From contig JAEZDC010000029.1 of assembly GCA_023429825.1 (NCBI GenBank), positions 1-33,618 on the forward strand: DNA of 33,618 bases, read 5' to 3'. The notes under the pieces are model-generated. The model saw nothing but the letters and a program-made list of their open reading frames with translations, was not told where the DNA came from and made no database searches. A program made the translations under genes and the position numbers. Source of the DNA: Bacteroidota bacterium (GTDB lineage: Bacteria; Bacteroidota; Bacteroidia; Chitinophagales; Chitinophagaceae). Each line of letters begins with the position of its first letter. The stretch's first letter is position 1. Positions 15,022 through 24,817 of the stretch are shown piece after piece.

Positions 15022-15590
15022 GTGAAATGAAACGGCAAATATCAAACCTTATCTACACTGGCATTCCCTGTAAGTCTGCCTTGATTGCTACCATTGCTCA
15101 ATACCGTTGATAATTAAGGATTTTACCTTACGTTCATAGACGAGGCATGCCTGGTGCAGGATTGCATGCCCCTTGTTTCTGTAATAACCCGGAGATCTAA
15201 TAGAGATATTCCGGCCTTATGCCGGCTTTCAGGCTTTCGGAGGCAAAAGCAAACCAAACCCAGAGGCGAGCCAAACCCGGCCTAGAATAAAAGAAGGTTA
15301 CAACAGGTTAGGTCTGAAATGCATAACGAAAAATAATATACGTACCGTATGTAGGTAAAATCTTCCCCACACCTTTCAATTTTACCTGTAAAAAAAACGT
15401 TATGGCTCAAAATTTGTTTGCGGCGAATTTCCCTATTCCTTACTTTTGCCGTCCTTTATAATTTGGGCTAATTAGCAATCGGGCATTTCAGCAAGGCGCC
15501 AAAGTGTTGAAATCGCCAAACAGCATGCAACGGGAACCCTGTAGGTTCTCTCCCAAATATTTATTGCAAATAACCGGTTTACAAATAATT
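15022..15590. other. 569-bp gene-free leader between exonuclease and rpoB
   Basis: No convincing open frame, tRNA or ribosomal protein gene is seen. Visible elements: an inverted repeat GGCATGC / GCATGCC (15144-15150, 15164-15170); a short GC hairpin CCGGC-CTTAT-GCCGG (15211-15225); a purine-rich block with AAACC repeats (about 15245-15280); the rpoB promoter (15417-15448); and a palindrome GCTAATTAGC (15467-15476). About 135 bases separate the inferred transcription start from the rpoB ATG, long enough for a regulatory leader. A frame open from 15504 to rpoB is rejected as an N-terminal extension. Confidence 0.5.
15417..15448 (+). promoter_or_regulatory. Housekeeping promoter of rpoB-rpoC
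   Basis: TTTG (15417-15420), a 20-base spacer, then TACTTTTG (15441-15448): both elements of the Bacteroidota consensus TTTG-N19-21-TAnnTTTG at correct spacing. Start of transcription is expected about 4-6 bases later. This is the best-matching promoter in the window. Confidence 0.65.
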
Positions 15591-18500
15591 ATGTCAACAA
15601 CACAACTCAACAACAGGTTCAGCTTCGGTAAAACAAAACACCTGGCTGATGCACCTGATTTGCTCGACATTCAATTAGAATCCTTCAGAGAATTTTTCCA
15701 GCTTGAAACAACACCGGACAAACGTAACAACGAAGGTCTTTTCCGTGTGTTCAAAGAAAATTTCCCTATCACTGATACGAGGAACATTTTCGTGTTGGAG
15801 TTCTTAGATTATTTCATTGATCCGCCCCGTTACACTATCGAAGAGTGTATGGAGCGTGGTTTAACATACGCTGTTCCACTCAAGGCAAAACTTCGCCTGA
15901 GCTGTAACGATGAGGAGCACGTAGATTTCCAGACCATCGTTCAGGATGTGTTTCTTGGAAATATTCCTTACATGACACCAAGAGGTACTTTCGTTATCAA
16001 TGGTGCTGAAAGGGTGGTGGTTTCTCAATTACACCGTTCACCAGGTGTATTCTTCGGTCAGTCTATTCACCCTAACGGAACCAAGATATACTCTGCAAGA
16101 GTGATCCCTTTCAAAGGTGCATGGATGGAGTTTGCTACAGACATCAACAATGTAATGTATGCTTACATCGATCGTAAGAAGAAGTTCCCTGTAACTACAT
16201 TATTGCGTTCTATTGGTTTCGAAACTGATAAAGATATTCTTGAGCTATTTGGTATGGCGGATGAAGTGCCTGCTGATAGGAAAACACTTCAGAAGCATGT
16301 AGGAAAAAGATTAGCTGCAAGAGTATTGAGAACATGGGTTGAAGATTTCGTAGATGAGGATACCGGTGAGGTTGTATCTATCGAGCGTAACGAGATCGTT
16401 ATGGAAAGAGATACGCTTCTTGATGAAGACGCGATCCATATGATCGTTGAGATGGAAGTGAAGACGATCTTCTTACAAAGAGAAGACGTTGGTGGAGATT
16501 ACGCTATTATCTATAATACATTAAATAAGGATACTTCAAACAGTGAACTGGAAGCGGTTCAGCACATCTATCGTCAATTGAGAGGTGCAGACGCTCCGGA
16601 TAATGAAACTGCAAGAGGTATCATCGATAAATTATTCTTTAGCGATAAGCGTTATGATCTTGGAGAAGTTGGTCGTTATAAGATCAATCGTAAACTTAAC
16701 CTCGAGTATCCGCTTACGCATAAAGTATTAACTAAAGAAGATATCATCGAGATCATCAAATACTTAGTTCGTTTAACGAATGCTAAGGCTGAGATTGATG
16801 ACATCGATCACCTGAGCAACCGTCGTGTAAGAACGGTTGGAGAGCAATTGTATGCTCAGTTTGGTGTAGGTCTTGCGAGAATGGCTCGTACCATCCGCGA
16901 GCGGATGAACGTAAGAGATAACGAGGTATTCACTCCTGTTGATCTTATCAATGCGAGAACACTTTCTTCAGTGATCAACTCGTTCTTCGGTACTTCTCAA
17001 TTATCTCAATTCTTAGATCAGACGAATCCGCTTTCTGAGATCACGCACAAGCGTCGTATCTCCGCACTTGGGCCCGGTGGTTTAAGTAGAGAGAGAGCAG
17101 GTTTCGAGGTGCGTGACGTACACTATTCTCACTACGGTCGTCTGTGTACGATCGAAACACCGGAAGGACCAAACATCGGTTTGATCTCTACACTTTGCGT
17201 TCACGCTGCCATCAACGATATGGGCTTTATCGAAACGCCTTACAGAAAGGTGAACAACGGTAAAGTGAATATGAAAGAACTCGAGTTCTTAAGTGCGGAA
17301 GAAGAAGATACAGCGAAGATCGCCCAGGCAAATTCTCCTCTGGATGAAAAAGGAAACTTTGCTGAAGATAGAATTGTATCGCGTCAGACAGGTGACTTCC
17401 CTATTCTTGAAAAGAATGAAGTAGAATATATGGACGTTGCACCTAACCAGATCGTTGGTTTGAGTGCTTCGTTAATTCCATTCCTTGAGCATGACGATGC
17501 CAACCGTGCGTTGATGGGATCGAACATGCAACGCCAGGCAGTTCCGTTGATCAAGCCACAAGTGCCTATCGTTGGTACCGGTTTAGAAGGAAAAGCAGCA
17601 AGAGATGCAAGAATCCAGATCCACGCTGAAGGAAATGGTGTGGTTGAGTTCGTTGATGCAAATCAAATTCATGTTCGTTACGACAGAAATGATCTTGACA
17701 GGTTGGTTTCTTTCGAAGACGATCTGAAAATATATACACTCACCAAGTTCATCAAAACCAACCAGGCTACATGTATCAACTTACGTCCTGCGGTTAGAAA
17801 AGGACAGCAGGTGAAGAAAGGCGATTTCTTAACTGAAGGTTATGCAACCAAAGATGGTGAATTGGCACTCGGTAGAAACCTGCAGGTAGCATTCATGCCG
17901 TGGAAGGGTTACAACTTCGAGGATGCAATCGTTATCTCTGAGAAAGTGGTAAGAGAAGACTTATTTACTTCTGTTCACATTGAAGAATATGAGTTGGAAG
18001 TAAGAGATACCAAATTGGGTGAAGAGGAATTAACACCGGATATTCCAAACGTTTCTGAAGAAGCAACAAAAGACCTTGACGAGAACGGTATCATCAGAAT
18101 CGGTGCTACAGTTAAAGAAGGAGACATCTTAATCGGTAAGATCACTCCTAAAGGGGAAAGCGATCCTACTCCTGAAGAAAAACTCTTGAGAGCGATCTTC
18201 GGTGATAAAGCAGGTGATGCGAAAGATGCTTCTTTGAAAGCGCCAAACGGAGTAGAAGGTGTTGTAATTGATAAGAAACTTTTCCAGAGAGCTAAGAAAG
18301 ATAAGAATGCTAAAGTGAGAGAGAAAGCTCAATTGGAAAAAGTTGAAAAAGTACACGAGCAGAATACTGAAGAGATCAAGAATCAATTGCTTGATAAACT
18401 CCAGACTTTATTGAAAGACCAGGCTTCTGCAGGTGTGAGCAACAACTTCGGTGAAATGCTGATCGGTAAAGGGGCGAAGTTCAATCAGAAGAACCTTGCG

Positions 18501-19394
18501 ACTATCGATTACCAGAACGTAAATCCTTTAGGGTGGACTGGTGATAAGCAGGTAGATGACCAGATCAACACTTTGTTGCACAACTACAGCATTCGTTATA
18601 ACGAAGAGTTAGGAAGATATAAGAGAGAGAAATTCAATATTTCAATCGGTGATGAATTACCAGCCGGAGTATTAAAGCTTGCTAAAGTTTACTTAGCTGT
18701 GAAGCGTAAGCTGAAAGTGGGTGATAAGATGGCGGGTCGTCACGGAAACAAAGGTATCGTTGCTAAGATCGTAAGAGCTGAAGACATGCCTTTCATGGAA
18801 GACGGAACTCCTGTTGATATCGTATTGAATCCATTGGGTGTACCTTCTCGTATGAACCTCGGCCAGATATATGAAACGATCTTAGGTTGGGCCGGATTGA
18901 AGTTGGGTGAGCGTTATGCGACTCCGATCTTCGACGGAGCTACAGTAGAAGAGATCGCTCAGTATTGTGAAAGAGCTGGAATTCCTTCAATGGGTCACAC
19001 ATACTTGTATGATGGTGAAACGGGAGAGAAATTCCACCAGAAGGCTACCGTGGGTGTTATCTATGTGATTAAACTACACCACATGGTGGATGATAAGATG
19101 CACGCTCGTTCTATCGGACCATACAGCTTGATCACACAACAACCGTTGGGTGGTAAGGCACAGTTCGGTGGTCAGAGATTTGGTGAGATGGAGGTTTGGG
19201 CACTTGAGGCTTATGGAGCATCTAACATCTTACAGGAATTATTAACGCTGAAGTCAGACGATATTATCGGCCGTGCGAAAACTTACGAAGCGATCGTAAA
19301 AGGTGACAATATTCCAAGAGCCGGTGTTCCTGAATCATTCAATGTATTGGTTCATGAATTGAGAGGCCTGGGTCTTGACCTGAAATTCGAATAG
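15591..19394 (+). CDS. rpoB: RNA polymerase beta subunit
   Basis: 1267 aa, the usual size for the phylum. It forms the catalytic core of RNA polymerase with RpoC. The rifampicin pocket is intact: FGTSQLSQFLDQTNPLS and HKRRISALGPGGL with D476, H486 and S491 (E. coli D516, H526, S531), so no classical resistance change is seen here. Other hallmarks are RVVVSQLHRSPGVFF, PETPNIGLI-like IETPEGPNIGLIS, KPQVPIVGTGLE, GYNFEDAIVISE, KMAGRHGNKGIVA and the C-terminal FGGQRFGEMEVWALEAYGA. The ATG at 15591 (MSTTQLNNRFSFG) is chosen over a 29-codon extension. The ribosomal protein genes that usually precede rpoB are absent from the window. Confidence 0.98.
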   Translation: MSTTQLNNRFSFGKTKHLADAPDLLDIQLESFREFFQLETTPDKRNNEGLFRVFKENFPITDTRNIFVLEFLDYFIDPPRYTIEECMERGLTYAVPLKAKLRLSCNDEEHVDFQTIVQDVFLGNIPYMTPRGTFVINGAERVVVSQLHRSPGVFFGQSIHPNGTKIYSARVIPFKGAWMEFATDINNVMYAYIDRKKKFPVTTLLRSIGFETDKDILELFGMADEVPADRKTLQKHVGKRLAARVLRTWVEDFVDEDTGEVVSIERNEIVMERDTLLDEDAIHMIVEMEVKTIFLQREDVGGDYAIIYNTLNKDTSNSELEAVQHIYRQLRGADAPDNETARGIIDKLFFSDKRYDLGEVGRYKINRKLNLEYPLTHKVLTKEDIIEIIKYLVRLTNAKAEIDDIDHLSNRRVRTVGEQLYAQFGVGLARMARTIRERMNVRDNEVFTPVDLINARTLSSVINSFFGTSQLSQFLDQTNPLSEITHKRRISALGPGGLSRERAGFEVRDVHYSHYGRLCTIETPEGPNIGLISTLCVHAAINDMGFIETPYRKVNNGKVNMKELEFLSAEEEDTAKIAQANSPLDEKGNFAEDRIVSRQTGDFPILEKNEVEYMDVAPNQIVGLSASLIPFLEHDDANRALMGSNMQRQAVPLIKPQVPIVGTGLEGKAARDARIQIHAEGNGVVEFVDANQIHVRYDRNDLDRLVSFEDDLKIYTLTKFIKTNQATCINLRPAVRKGQQVKKGDFLTEGYATKDGELALGRNLQVAFMPWKGYNFEDAIVISEKVVREDLFTSVHIEEYELEVRDTKLGEEELTPDIPNVSEEATKDLDENGIIRIGATVKEGDILIGKITPKGESDPTPEEKLLRAIFGDKAGDAKDASLKAPNGVEGVVIDKKLFQRAKKDKNAKVREKAQLEKVEKVHEQNTEEIKNQLLDKLQTLLKDQASAGVSNNFGEMLIGKGAKFNQKNLATIDYQNVNPLGWTGDKQVDDQINTLLHNYSIRYNEELGRYKREKFNISIGDELPAGVLKLAKVYLAVKRKLKVGDKMAGRHGNKGIVAKIVRAEDMPFMEDGTPVDIVLNPLGVPSRMNLGQIYETILGWAGLKLGERYATPIFDGATVEEIAQYCERAGIPSMGHTYLYDGETGEKFHQKATVGVIYVIKLHHMVDDKMHARSIGPYSLITQQPLGGKAQFGGQRFGEMEVWALEAYGASNILQELLTLKSDDIIGRAKTYEAIVKGDNIPRAGVPESFNVLVHELRGLGLDLKFE

Positions 19395-19407
19395 TCATTT
19401 GGTCATT

Positions 19408-19451
19408 GGTCATTAAGTCAATAAGAATTCTCTTCAAATGACTTAATGACC
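19408..19451 (+). repeat. Inverted repeat in the rpoB-rpoC gap
   Basis: GGTCATTAAGTCA (19408-19420) and TGACTTAATGACC (19439-19451) form a perfect 13-bp stem with an 18-base loop, extendable by a T-A pair and, past one mismatch, further pairs. Directly before it, GGTCATT recurs in tandem (from 19401). The gap is 176 bases. It has no T-run, so it may be an RNA-stability or processing element or a dispersed repeat rather than a terminator. Confidence 0.6.
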
Positions 19452-19570
19452 ATTGACTGCTGACCTGCTCACTTAATGTTCTGAACGTTGAAGTGAGTGA
19501 CACAACAGGCGATGCGTAAAGGTTTACAGCTCGTCTCATAATCAAAAAACATAAATCGTATACAACGATC

Positions 19571-22500
19571 ATGGCAATAAAAAAAGACAACCGACCAAAA
19601 TCGACTTTCTCACAGATCACTATCAGCCTTGCCTCCCCGGATGCGATCCTGGAACGCAGCTTTGGTGAAGTGTTGAAGCCGGAGACAATCAACTATCGTA
19701 CGTACAAACCTGAAAGAGATGGTTTGTTCTGCGAAAGGATCTTTGGACCAGTGAAAGACTATGAATGTGCTTGTGGAAAGTACAAGCGTATTCGTTACAA
19801 GGGCATCGTGTGTGACCGTTGTGGTGTGGAAGTAACTGAAAAGAAAGTTCGTCGTGAAAGAATGGGACACATCAAGCTGGTAGTTCCTGTAGTTCACATT
19901 TGGTATTTCAAATCGTTACCTAATAAGATCGGTTACCTGTTGGGAATGAGCTCTAAGAAATTAGAGAGCATTGTGTATTATGAAAGATACGTGGTGATAC
20001 AGGGTGGCGTGAAAGAGAACCTGAACCCGGGTGATCTTTTAACCGAAGAAGAATACTTAGATATACTCGAAGCACTTCCAAAAGACAACCAGTATTTGCC
20101 TGATGAAGATCCGCAGAAGTTCATCGCTAAAATGGGTGCAGAATCTGTACACGATCTATTGGCAAGAATTGATCTTGATGGATTGAGTTTCTCATTAAGG
20201 AACGCTGCAGCAAACGAAACATCTCAACAGAGAAAGGCTGATGCCTTAAAGCGTTTGAGTGTTGTGGAAGCTTTCCGTGATGCAAAAACAAGGATCACTA
20301 ACCAACCCGAGTGGATGGTGATGCAGTATATTCCTGTTATCCCACCTGAACTTCGCCCGTTAGTGCCTTTGGATGGTGGTCGTTTCGCATCTTCTGATCT
20401 GAATGATCTTTACCGTCGTGTGATCATCCGTAACAATCGTTTGAAGCGTTTGTTAGAGATCAAAGCGCCGGAGGTGATCTTGAGGAATGAAAAGAGGATG
20501 TTGCAGGAAGCTGTTGACAGCTTGTTCGACAATTCAAGAAAATCAAACGCTGTTAAAGCTGAAGGTGGACGTGCATTGAAATCTTTGAGTGATGTACTTA
20601 AAGGTAAGCAAGGACGTTTCCGTCAGAACCTATTAGGTAAGCGTGTTGACTATTCTGGTCGTTCGGTTATCGTGGTAGGCCCTGAAATGAAAATGCATGA
20701 GTGTGGTTTACCAAAAGATATGGCAGCCGAGCTTTTCAAGCCATTCATCATTCGTAAGTTAATTGAAAGAGGTATCGTAAAAACAGTGAAGTCTGCTAAG
20801 AAATTAGTTGACAGAAAAGAAGCTGTGGTTTGGGATATCCTTGAAAATATATTGAAAGGTCACCCTGTAATGTTGAACAGGGCTCCGACACTTCACCGTT
20901 TATCAATCCAGGCTTTCCAGCCGAAGTTGGTAGAAGGTAAAGCGATCCAATTACACCCACTCGTAACAACAGCGTTCAACGCCGATTTCGATGGTGACCA
21001 GATGGCGGTACACGTGCCTTTGAGCAGTGCTGCTATTTTGGAAGCGCAATTGTTGATGCTTTCTTCTCACAACATTTTGAACCCGCAGAATGGTACACCG
21101 ATCACCCTTCCTTCTCAGGACATGGTTCTTGGTCTGTATTACATTTCAAAAGGCAAGAAGTCAACAGAAACAGAGAAAGTACGTGGTGAAGGAAAGGCTT
21201 TCTATAGCATGGATGAGGTACTCATTGCTTATAATGAGAACCAGATAGATCTTCATGCGCCAATTAAAGTAAAGACAAATGTTCGTGTGGACGGGCAGTT
21301 GGTAAATAAACTTGTTGATACAACTGTAGGTCGTGTATTGTTTAACCAATTCGTTCCAAAAGAAGTGGGTTATATCAATGCATTACTTACTAAAAAATCA
21401 TTGAGAGAGATCATCGGTGATATCATTAAGATCACAGATGTGCCTAAGACCGCTAAGTTTCTTGATGATATCAAGACACTTGGTTTCAGAATGGCCTTCC
21501 GTGGTGGTTTATCATTCAATGTTAATGACCTTATCATCCCTGAGTTAAGACAAGAATTGCTTGATCAGGCTAAGGTGGAAGTTGACGAGGTTTGGGAAAA
21601 CTACAACATGGGTCTTATCACCAATAACGAGCGTTATAACCAGGTGATCGATATCTGGTCAAGAGTGGATACTCGTATCACAGAAACGCTCATCCGTGAA
21701 ATGGCAACAGATAAGCAGGGCTTCAACTCTGTATATATGATGCTTGATTCCGGAGCGAGAGGTTCTAAGCAACAGGTTAAGCAGTTAGCTGGTATCAGAG
21801 GATTGATGGCTAAGCCAAGAAAATCTGGTAGCACTGGTTCTGAGATCATCGAGAATCCGATCCTTTCCAACTTTAAAGGTGGATTGAACGTATTGGATTA
21901 TTTCATCTCTACACACGGTGCCCGTAAAGGTCTTGCCGATACAGCCTTGAAAACAGCGGATGCCGGTTACTTAACAAGAAGATTGGTTGACGTTGCTCAA
22001 GATGTGGTTATCACTGAAGAAGATTGCGGAACATTAAGAGGTATTGCAACATCAGCATTAAAAGATAACGAAGATATCATCGAGCCCTTGAGCGATAGAA
22101 TTGAAGGAAGAACTTCACTGCATGATGTATATCATCCCGTAACCGATCAACTGATCACCAGTGCAGGTGAAGAGATCACAACGGATGTGGCGAGGCAAAT
22201 TGAAGAGTCAGGAATTGATGCAGTTGAAATTCGTTCAGTACTTACCTGCGAAAGCAAGCGTGGTGTGTGTGTGAAGTGTTACGGTAAGAACCTTGCAACA
22301 GGTTACCTTGCACAGAAGGGCGATGCAGTAGGTATCATGGGAGCGCAGTCAATTGGTGAACCAGGTACACAGCTTACACTTCGTACGTTCCACGTGGGTG
22401 GTGTGGCAGGATCTGCTTCAGTAGAATCTACATTGCAAGCTAAGTTCGATGGTACAGTTCAGTTCGACGGCTTAAGAACTGTTGATTCAGTGAACAATGA

Positions 22501-23854
22501 AGGCGATAAAGTGAAACTGGTTATCGGTCGTACAGGTGAGGTGAGGATTATGGATGTGAAGAACGATCGTTTACTGATCACTAATAACGTTCCTTACGGT
22601 GCTACTTTGAATGTGAAAGATGGCCAGGCTGTGAAGAAAGGTGATGTGATCTGTACATGGGACCCATTCAACAACGTTATCGTTGCTGAGCAAAATGGTA
22701 CCATTAAGTTTGAAAGTATCATTGAAGGTATTACGTACCGTGATGAAGCTGACGAGCAAACAGGGCACAGGGAGAAAGTGGTTATCGAAACAAAAGATAA
22801 GACCAAGATCCCTACTGTTATCATTGAAGGTAAAGATGTAAAAATTTACAACTTGCCTGTAGGATCGCATATCGTTGTTGACGAAGGCGATACTGTAAAA
22901 GCAGGACAGGTACTTGTTAAGATACCAAGGATCTTAGGTAAACTGAGAGATATCACGGGAGGTCTTCCAAGAGTAACGGAATTATTTGAAGCAAGAAACC
23001 CTGCAAACCCTGCAGTTGTTTGTGAGATTGACGGTGTGGTTGCTTTCGGTAATGTAAAGAGAGGTAACAGGGAGATCATCGTTGAAGCGAAAGATGGTGT
23101 GGTGAAGAAATACTTAGTGCCATTGACAAGACAGATCCTTGTGCAAGATGGAGACTTCGTAAAAGCCGGTGCTCCATTATCTGATGGGCAAGTTGCTCCT
23201 GCAGATATTCTTGCGATCAAAGGTCCATTCGCTGTACAGGAGTACGTAGTGAACGAGATCCAGGAAGTATATCGTTTACAGGGTGTGAAGATCAACGATA
23301 AGCATATCGAAGTGATCGTTAGACAGATGATGAAGAAGGTAGAAATCGTTGATGCAGGTGATACAAGATTCCTTGAAGAGGACCTTGAAGACAGGTTTGA
23401 ATTCAACGAAGAGAACGACAGGATATTTGACAAGAAAGTGGTTACTGAAGCAGGGGACAGTACAAGACTGAAAGCTGGACAGATCATCACTATCCGTGAA
23501 CTGAGAGAAGAGAATTCTGTTCTTCGCCGTGCAGATAAAAAGTTGGTTGAAGTGAGAGATGCAAGACCAGCAACAGCAACACCGGTATTACTTGGTATCA
23601 CCAAGGCTTCATTGGGTGTACAAAGCTGGATATCTGCGGCATCATTCCAGGAAACGACTAAAGTGTTAAGCTCTGCTGCGATCAATGGTAAAGCAGATTA
23701 CATGATGGGATTGAAGGAGAATGTGATCACAGGTCATCTGATACCAGCTGGTACAGGTTTAAGAGAGTTTGAGAACCTCATCGTTGGTAACAAAGAAGAA
23801 TACGAATTACTTTCTACAGCAAGAGAAGCGATGAGCTTCGATGACGAAGAGTAA
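19571..23854 (+). CDS. rpoC: RNA polymerase beta' subunit
   Basis: 1427 aa, normal for Bacteroidota. The N-terminal zinc site is C66, C68, C81 and C84 (CACGKYKRIRYKGIVCDRCG). The catalytic magnesium loop is NADFDGDQMAVH with D472, D474 and D476. The second zinc site is C819, C893, C900 and C903 (CGTLRG and CESKRGVCVKC). The bridge helix and trigger loop regions (LDSGARGSKQQVKQLAGIRGLMA, GIMGAQSIGEPGTQLTLRTFH) are complete. The C-terminal ASFQETTKVLSSAAI and GLKENVITGHLIPAGTG are present. It follows rpoB by 176 bases and ends before a strong terminator, so rpoB-rpoC is probably one transcript. Confidence 0.98.
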   Translation: MAIKKDNRPKSTFSQITISLASPDAILERSFGEVLKPETINYRTYKPERDGLFCERIFGPVKDYECACGKYKRIRYKGIVCDRCGVEVTEKKVRRERMGHIKLVVPVVHIWYFKSLPNKIGYLLGMSSKKLESIVYYERYVVIQGGVKENLNPGDLLTEEEYLDILEALPKDNQYLPDEDPQKFIAKMGAESVHDLLARIDLDGLSFSLRNAAANETSQQRKADALKRLSVVEAFRDAKTRITNQPEWMVMQYIPVIPPELRPLVPLDGGRFASSDLNDLYRRVIIRNNRLKRLLEIKAPEVILRNEKRMLQEAVDSLFDNSRKSNAVKAEGGRALKSLSDVLKGKQGRFRQNLLGKRVDYSGRSVIVVGPEMKMHECGLPKDMAAELFKPFIIRKLIERGIVKTVKSAKKLVDRKEAVVWDILENILKGHPVMLNRAPTLHRLSIQAFQPKLVEGKAIQLHPLVTTAFNADFDGDQMAVHVPLSSAAILEAQLLMLSSHNILNPQNGTPITLPSQDMVLGLYYISKGKKSTETEKVRGEGKAFYSMDEVLIAYNENQIDLHAPIKVKTNVRVDGQLVNKLVDTTVGRVLFNQFVPKEVGYINALLTKKSLREIIGDIIKITDVPKTAKFLDDIKTLGFRMAFRGGLSFNVNDLIIPELRQELLDQAKVEVDEVWENYNMGLITNNERYNQVIDIWSRVDTRITETLIREMATDKQGFNSVYMMLDSGARGSKQQVKQLAGIRGLMAKPRKSGSTGSEIIENPILSNFKGGLNVLDYFISTHGARKGLADTALKTADAGYLTRRLVDVAQDVVITEEDCGTLRGIATSALKDNEDIIEPLSDRIEGRTSLHDVYHPVTDQLITSAGEEITTDVARQIEESGIDAVEIRSVLTCESKRGVCVKCYGKNLATGYLAQKGDAVGIMGAQSIGEPGTQLTLRTFHVGGVAGSASVESTLQAKFDGTVQFDGLRTVDSVNNEGDKVKLVIGRTGEVRIMDVKNDRLLITNNVPYGATLNVKDGQAVKKGDVICTWDPFNNVIVAEQNGTIKFESIIEGITYRDEADEQTGHREKVVIETKDKTKIPTVIIEGKDVKIYNLPVGSHIVVDEGDTVKAGQVLVKIPRILGKLRDITGGLPRVTELFEARNPANPAVVCEIDGVVAFGNVKRGNREIIVEAKDGVVKKYLVPLTRQILVQDGDFVKAGAPLSDGQVAPADILAIKGPFAVQEYVVNEIQEVYRLQGVKINDKHIEVIVRQMMKKVEIVDAGDTRFLEEDLEDRFEFNEENDRIFDKKVVTEAGDSTRLKAGQIITIRELREENSVLRRADKKLVEVRDARPATATPVLLGITKASLGVQSWISAASFQETTKVLSSAAINGKADYMMGLKENVITGHLIPAGTGLREFENLIVGNKEEYELLSTAREAMSFDDEE

Positions 23855-23877
23855 ATTCAGATTAATAGTTTGTCTAA

Positions 23878-23907
23878 AGCAGGAGTATAGCGCTCCTGCT
23901 TTTTTTT
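23878..23907 (+). terminator. Strong rho-independent terminator after rpoC
   Basis: The stem AGCAGGAG / CTCCTGCT (23878-23885, 23893-23900), loop TATAGCG, is followed by an unbroken T-run to 23907. It lies 23 bases after the rpoC stop. Confidence 0.9.
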
Positions 23908-23972
23908 GCTTATTGGTTTAGTTAAATGCCATATAGCTGATTGAGGTCATTCCTCAGCTTATGCAGGCAAAT

Positions 23973-23980
23973 TAGTTTTG
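23973..23980 (+). promoter_or_regulatory. Putative -7 box for queD, near-leaderless
   Basis: TAGTTTTG matches TAnnTTTG and ends only 4 bases before the queD ATG. With the usual spacing the transcript would begin at or next to the start codon. No TTTG -33 element at 19-21 bases is seen. Confidence 0.4.
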
Positions 23981-23984
23981 CTGC

Positions 23985-24338
23985 ATGTGGATATTTAAAG
24001 AGATCACTTTTGATTCAGCTCATTTTCTGCCCAATGTTCCTGGTGATCATAAATGTCATCATATGCATGGACATACTTATAGGCTAACAGTGTGGCTTGA
24101 AGGTACTCCAAATGAAACCGGCTGGCTAATGGACTTTTCTGAATTAAAGAGTAAGTTGATACCTGTCATTTCTTTAATAGATCATAAGGTGCTGAATGAT
24201 GTGCCTGGTTTAGCAAATCCTACATGTGAGTTATTATCTGTTTGGTTATGGGATAACTTAAAACCTTCATTGCCTTTACTGAAGAAAATCGAACTGCATG
24301 AAACACCTACCAGCGGTGTGATCTACGAAGGCGATTAA
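23985..24338 (+). CDS. queD: 6-carboxy-5,6,7,8-tetrahydropterin synthase
   Basis: 117 aa, the normal size of the QueD/PTPS fold. It makes 6-carboxytetrahydropterin from dihydroneopterin triphosphate in queuosine (7-deazaguanine) biosynthesis. Zinc ligands H13, H28 and H30 are in FDSAHFL and HMHGH, the catalytic cysteine is C24 (DHKCHH), and the C-terminal glutamate is in HETPTSGVIYEG. A 6-pyruvoyl-tetrahydropterin synthase role is the alternative; the Cys-x3-His-x-His spacing and bacterial context favour QueD. The YhbP-like gene follows after 9 bases. No other queuosine gene is in the window. Confidence 0.88.
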   Translation: MWIFKEITFDSAHFLPNVPGDHKCHHMHGHTYRLTVWLEGTPNETGWLMDFSELKSKLIPVISLIDHKVLNDVPGLANPTCELLSVWLWDNLKPSLPLLKKIELHETPTSGVIYEGD

Positions 24339-24347
24339 ATCTTAACT

Positions 24348-24812
24348 ATGGAAAATATTGTTTTGAACGAAATGCATACTGCTATTGCTTCATTTATGAA
24401 AGAGCAGACAGTAATGACCCTGGCAACGTCCTGTAATAATATGCCACATTGTGCTATGTGCTTTTATGTGTTCGTAGAAGAACAGAATTTCATTGTCTTT
24501 AAATCGAAGACAGCAACACAGCATGTAATCCAGGCTTTAGAGAATACCAGCGTAAGTGGAAGTATTTTGCCTGATAAGTTGCTTCCTGCAAAAACGAGTG
24601 GCATCCAGTTCTATGGAACGTTTTGTAAGGATGATAAAAAAAAACATCCTTTAGCAGCGCATTACTACTATAGAAAATATCCTTTTGCTGCAGCAGTCCC
24701 GGGTGAGCTTTGGATAATAGAATTAAATAAAGTTGTGTTCACCGATGCGATGTTAGGATTCGGTAAGAAAAGAACATGGACAAAAGAGGCGGAAGCCAAT
24801 CATGCAGATTGA
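24348..24812 (+). CDS. UPF0306 (YhbP-like) flavin-reductase-fold protein
   Basis: 154 aa with the split-barrel pattern of the pyridoxamine-phosphate-oxidase/flavin-reductase superfamily: MTLATSCNNMPHCAMCFYVF, FIVFKSKTATQHV, GIQFYGTF, YYRKYPFAA and the C-terminal FTDAMLGFGKKRTW, which closely matches the end of E. coli YhbP (FTDNTLGFGKKMIW). Substrate and cofactor are unknown. Its 9-base spacing after queD suggests co-transcription. It converges with the outer-membrane gene with a 5-base gap. Confidence 0.75.
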   Translation: MENIVLNEMHTAIASFMKEQTVMTLATSCNNMPHCAMCFYVFVEEQNFIVFKSKTATQHVIQALENTSVSGSILPDKLLPAKTSGIQFYGTFCKDDKKKHPLAAHYYYRKYPFAAAVPGELWIIELNKVVFTDAMLGFGKKRTWTKEAEANHAD

Positions 24813-24817
24813 TCTTT

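Noticed and set aside
15100..15350. Possible structured RNA or tRNA upstream of rpoB
   Set aside because: Short inverted repeats exist, but no T-loop or cloverleaf pattern and no known riboswitch core could be recognised.
15504..15590. 29-codon N-terminal extension of rpoB
   Set aside because: It lies within the leader downstream of the promoter and lacks RpoB similarity; MSTTQLNNRFSFG is the natural start.
22846..23685. Long minus-strand open frame (279 codons) opposite rpoC
   Set aside because: It lies wholly inside the conserved rpoC coding region and its translation is Ser/Thr-rich low complexity, typical of an antisense shadow.
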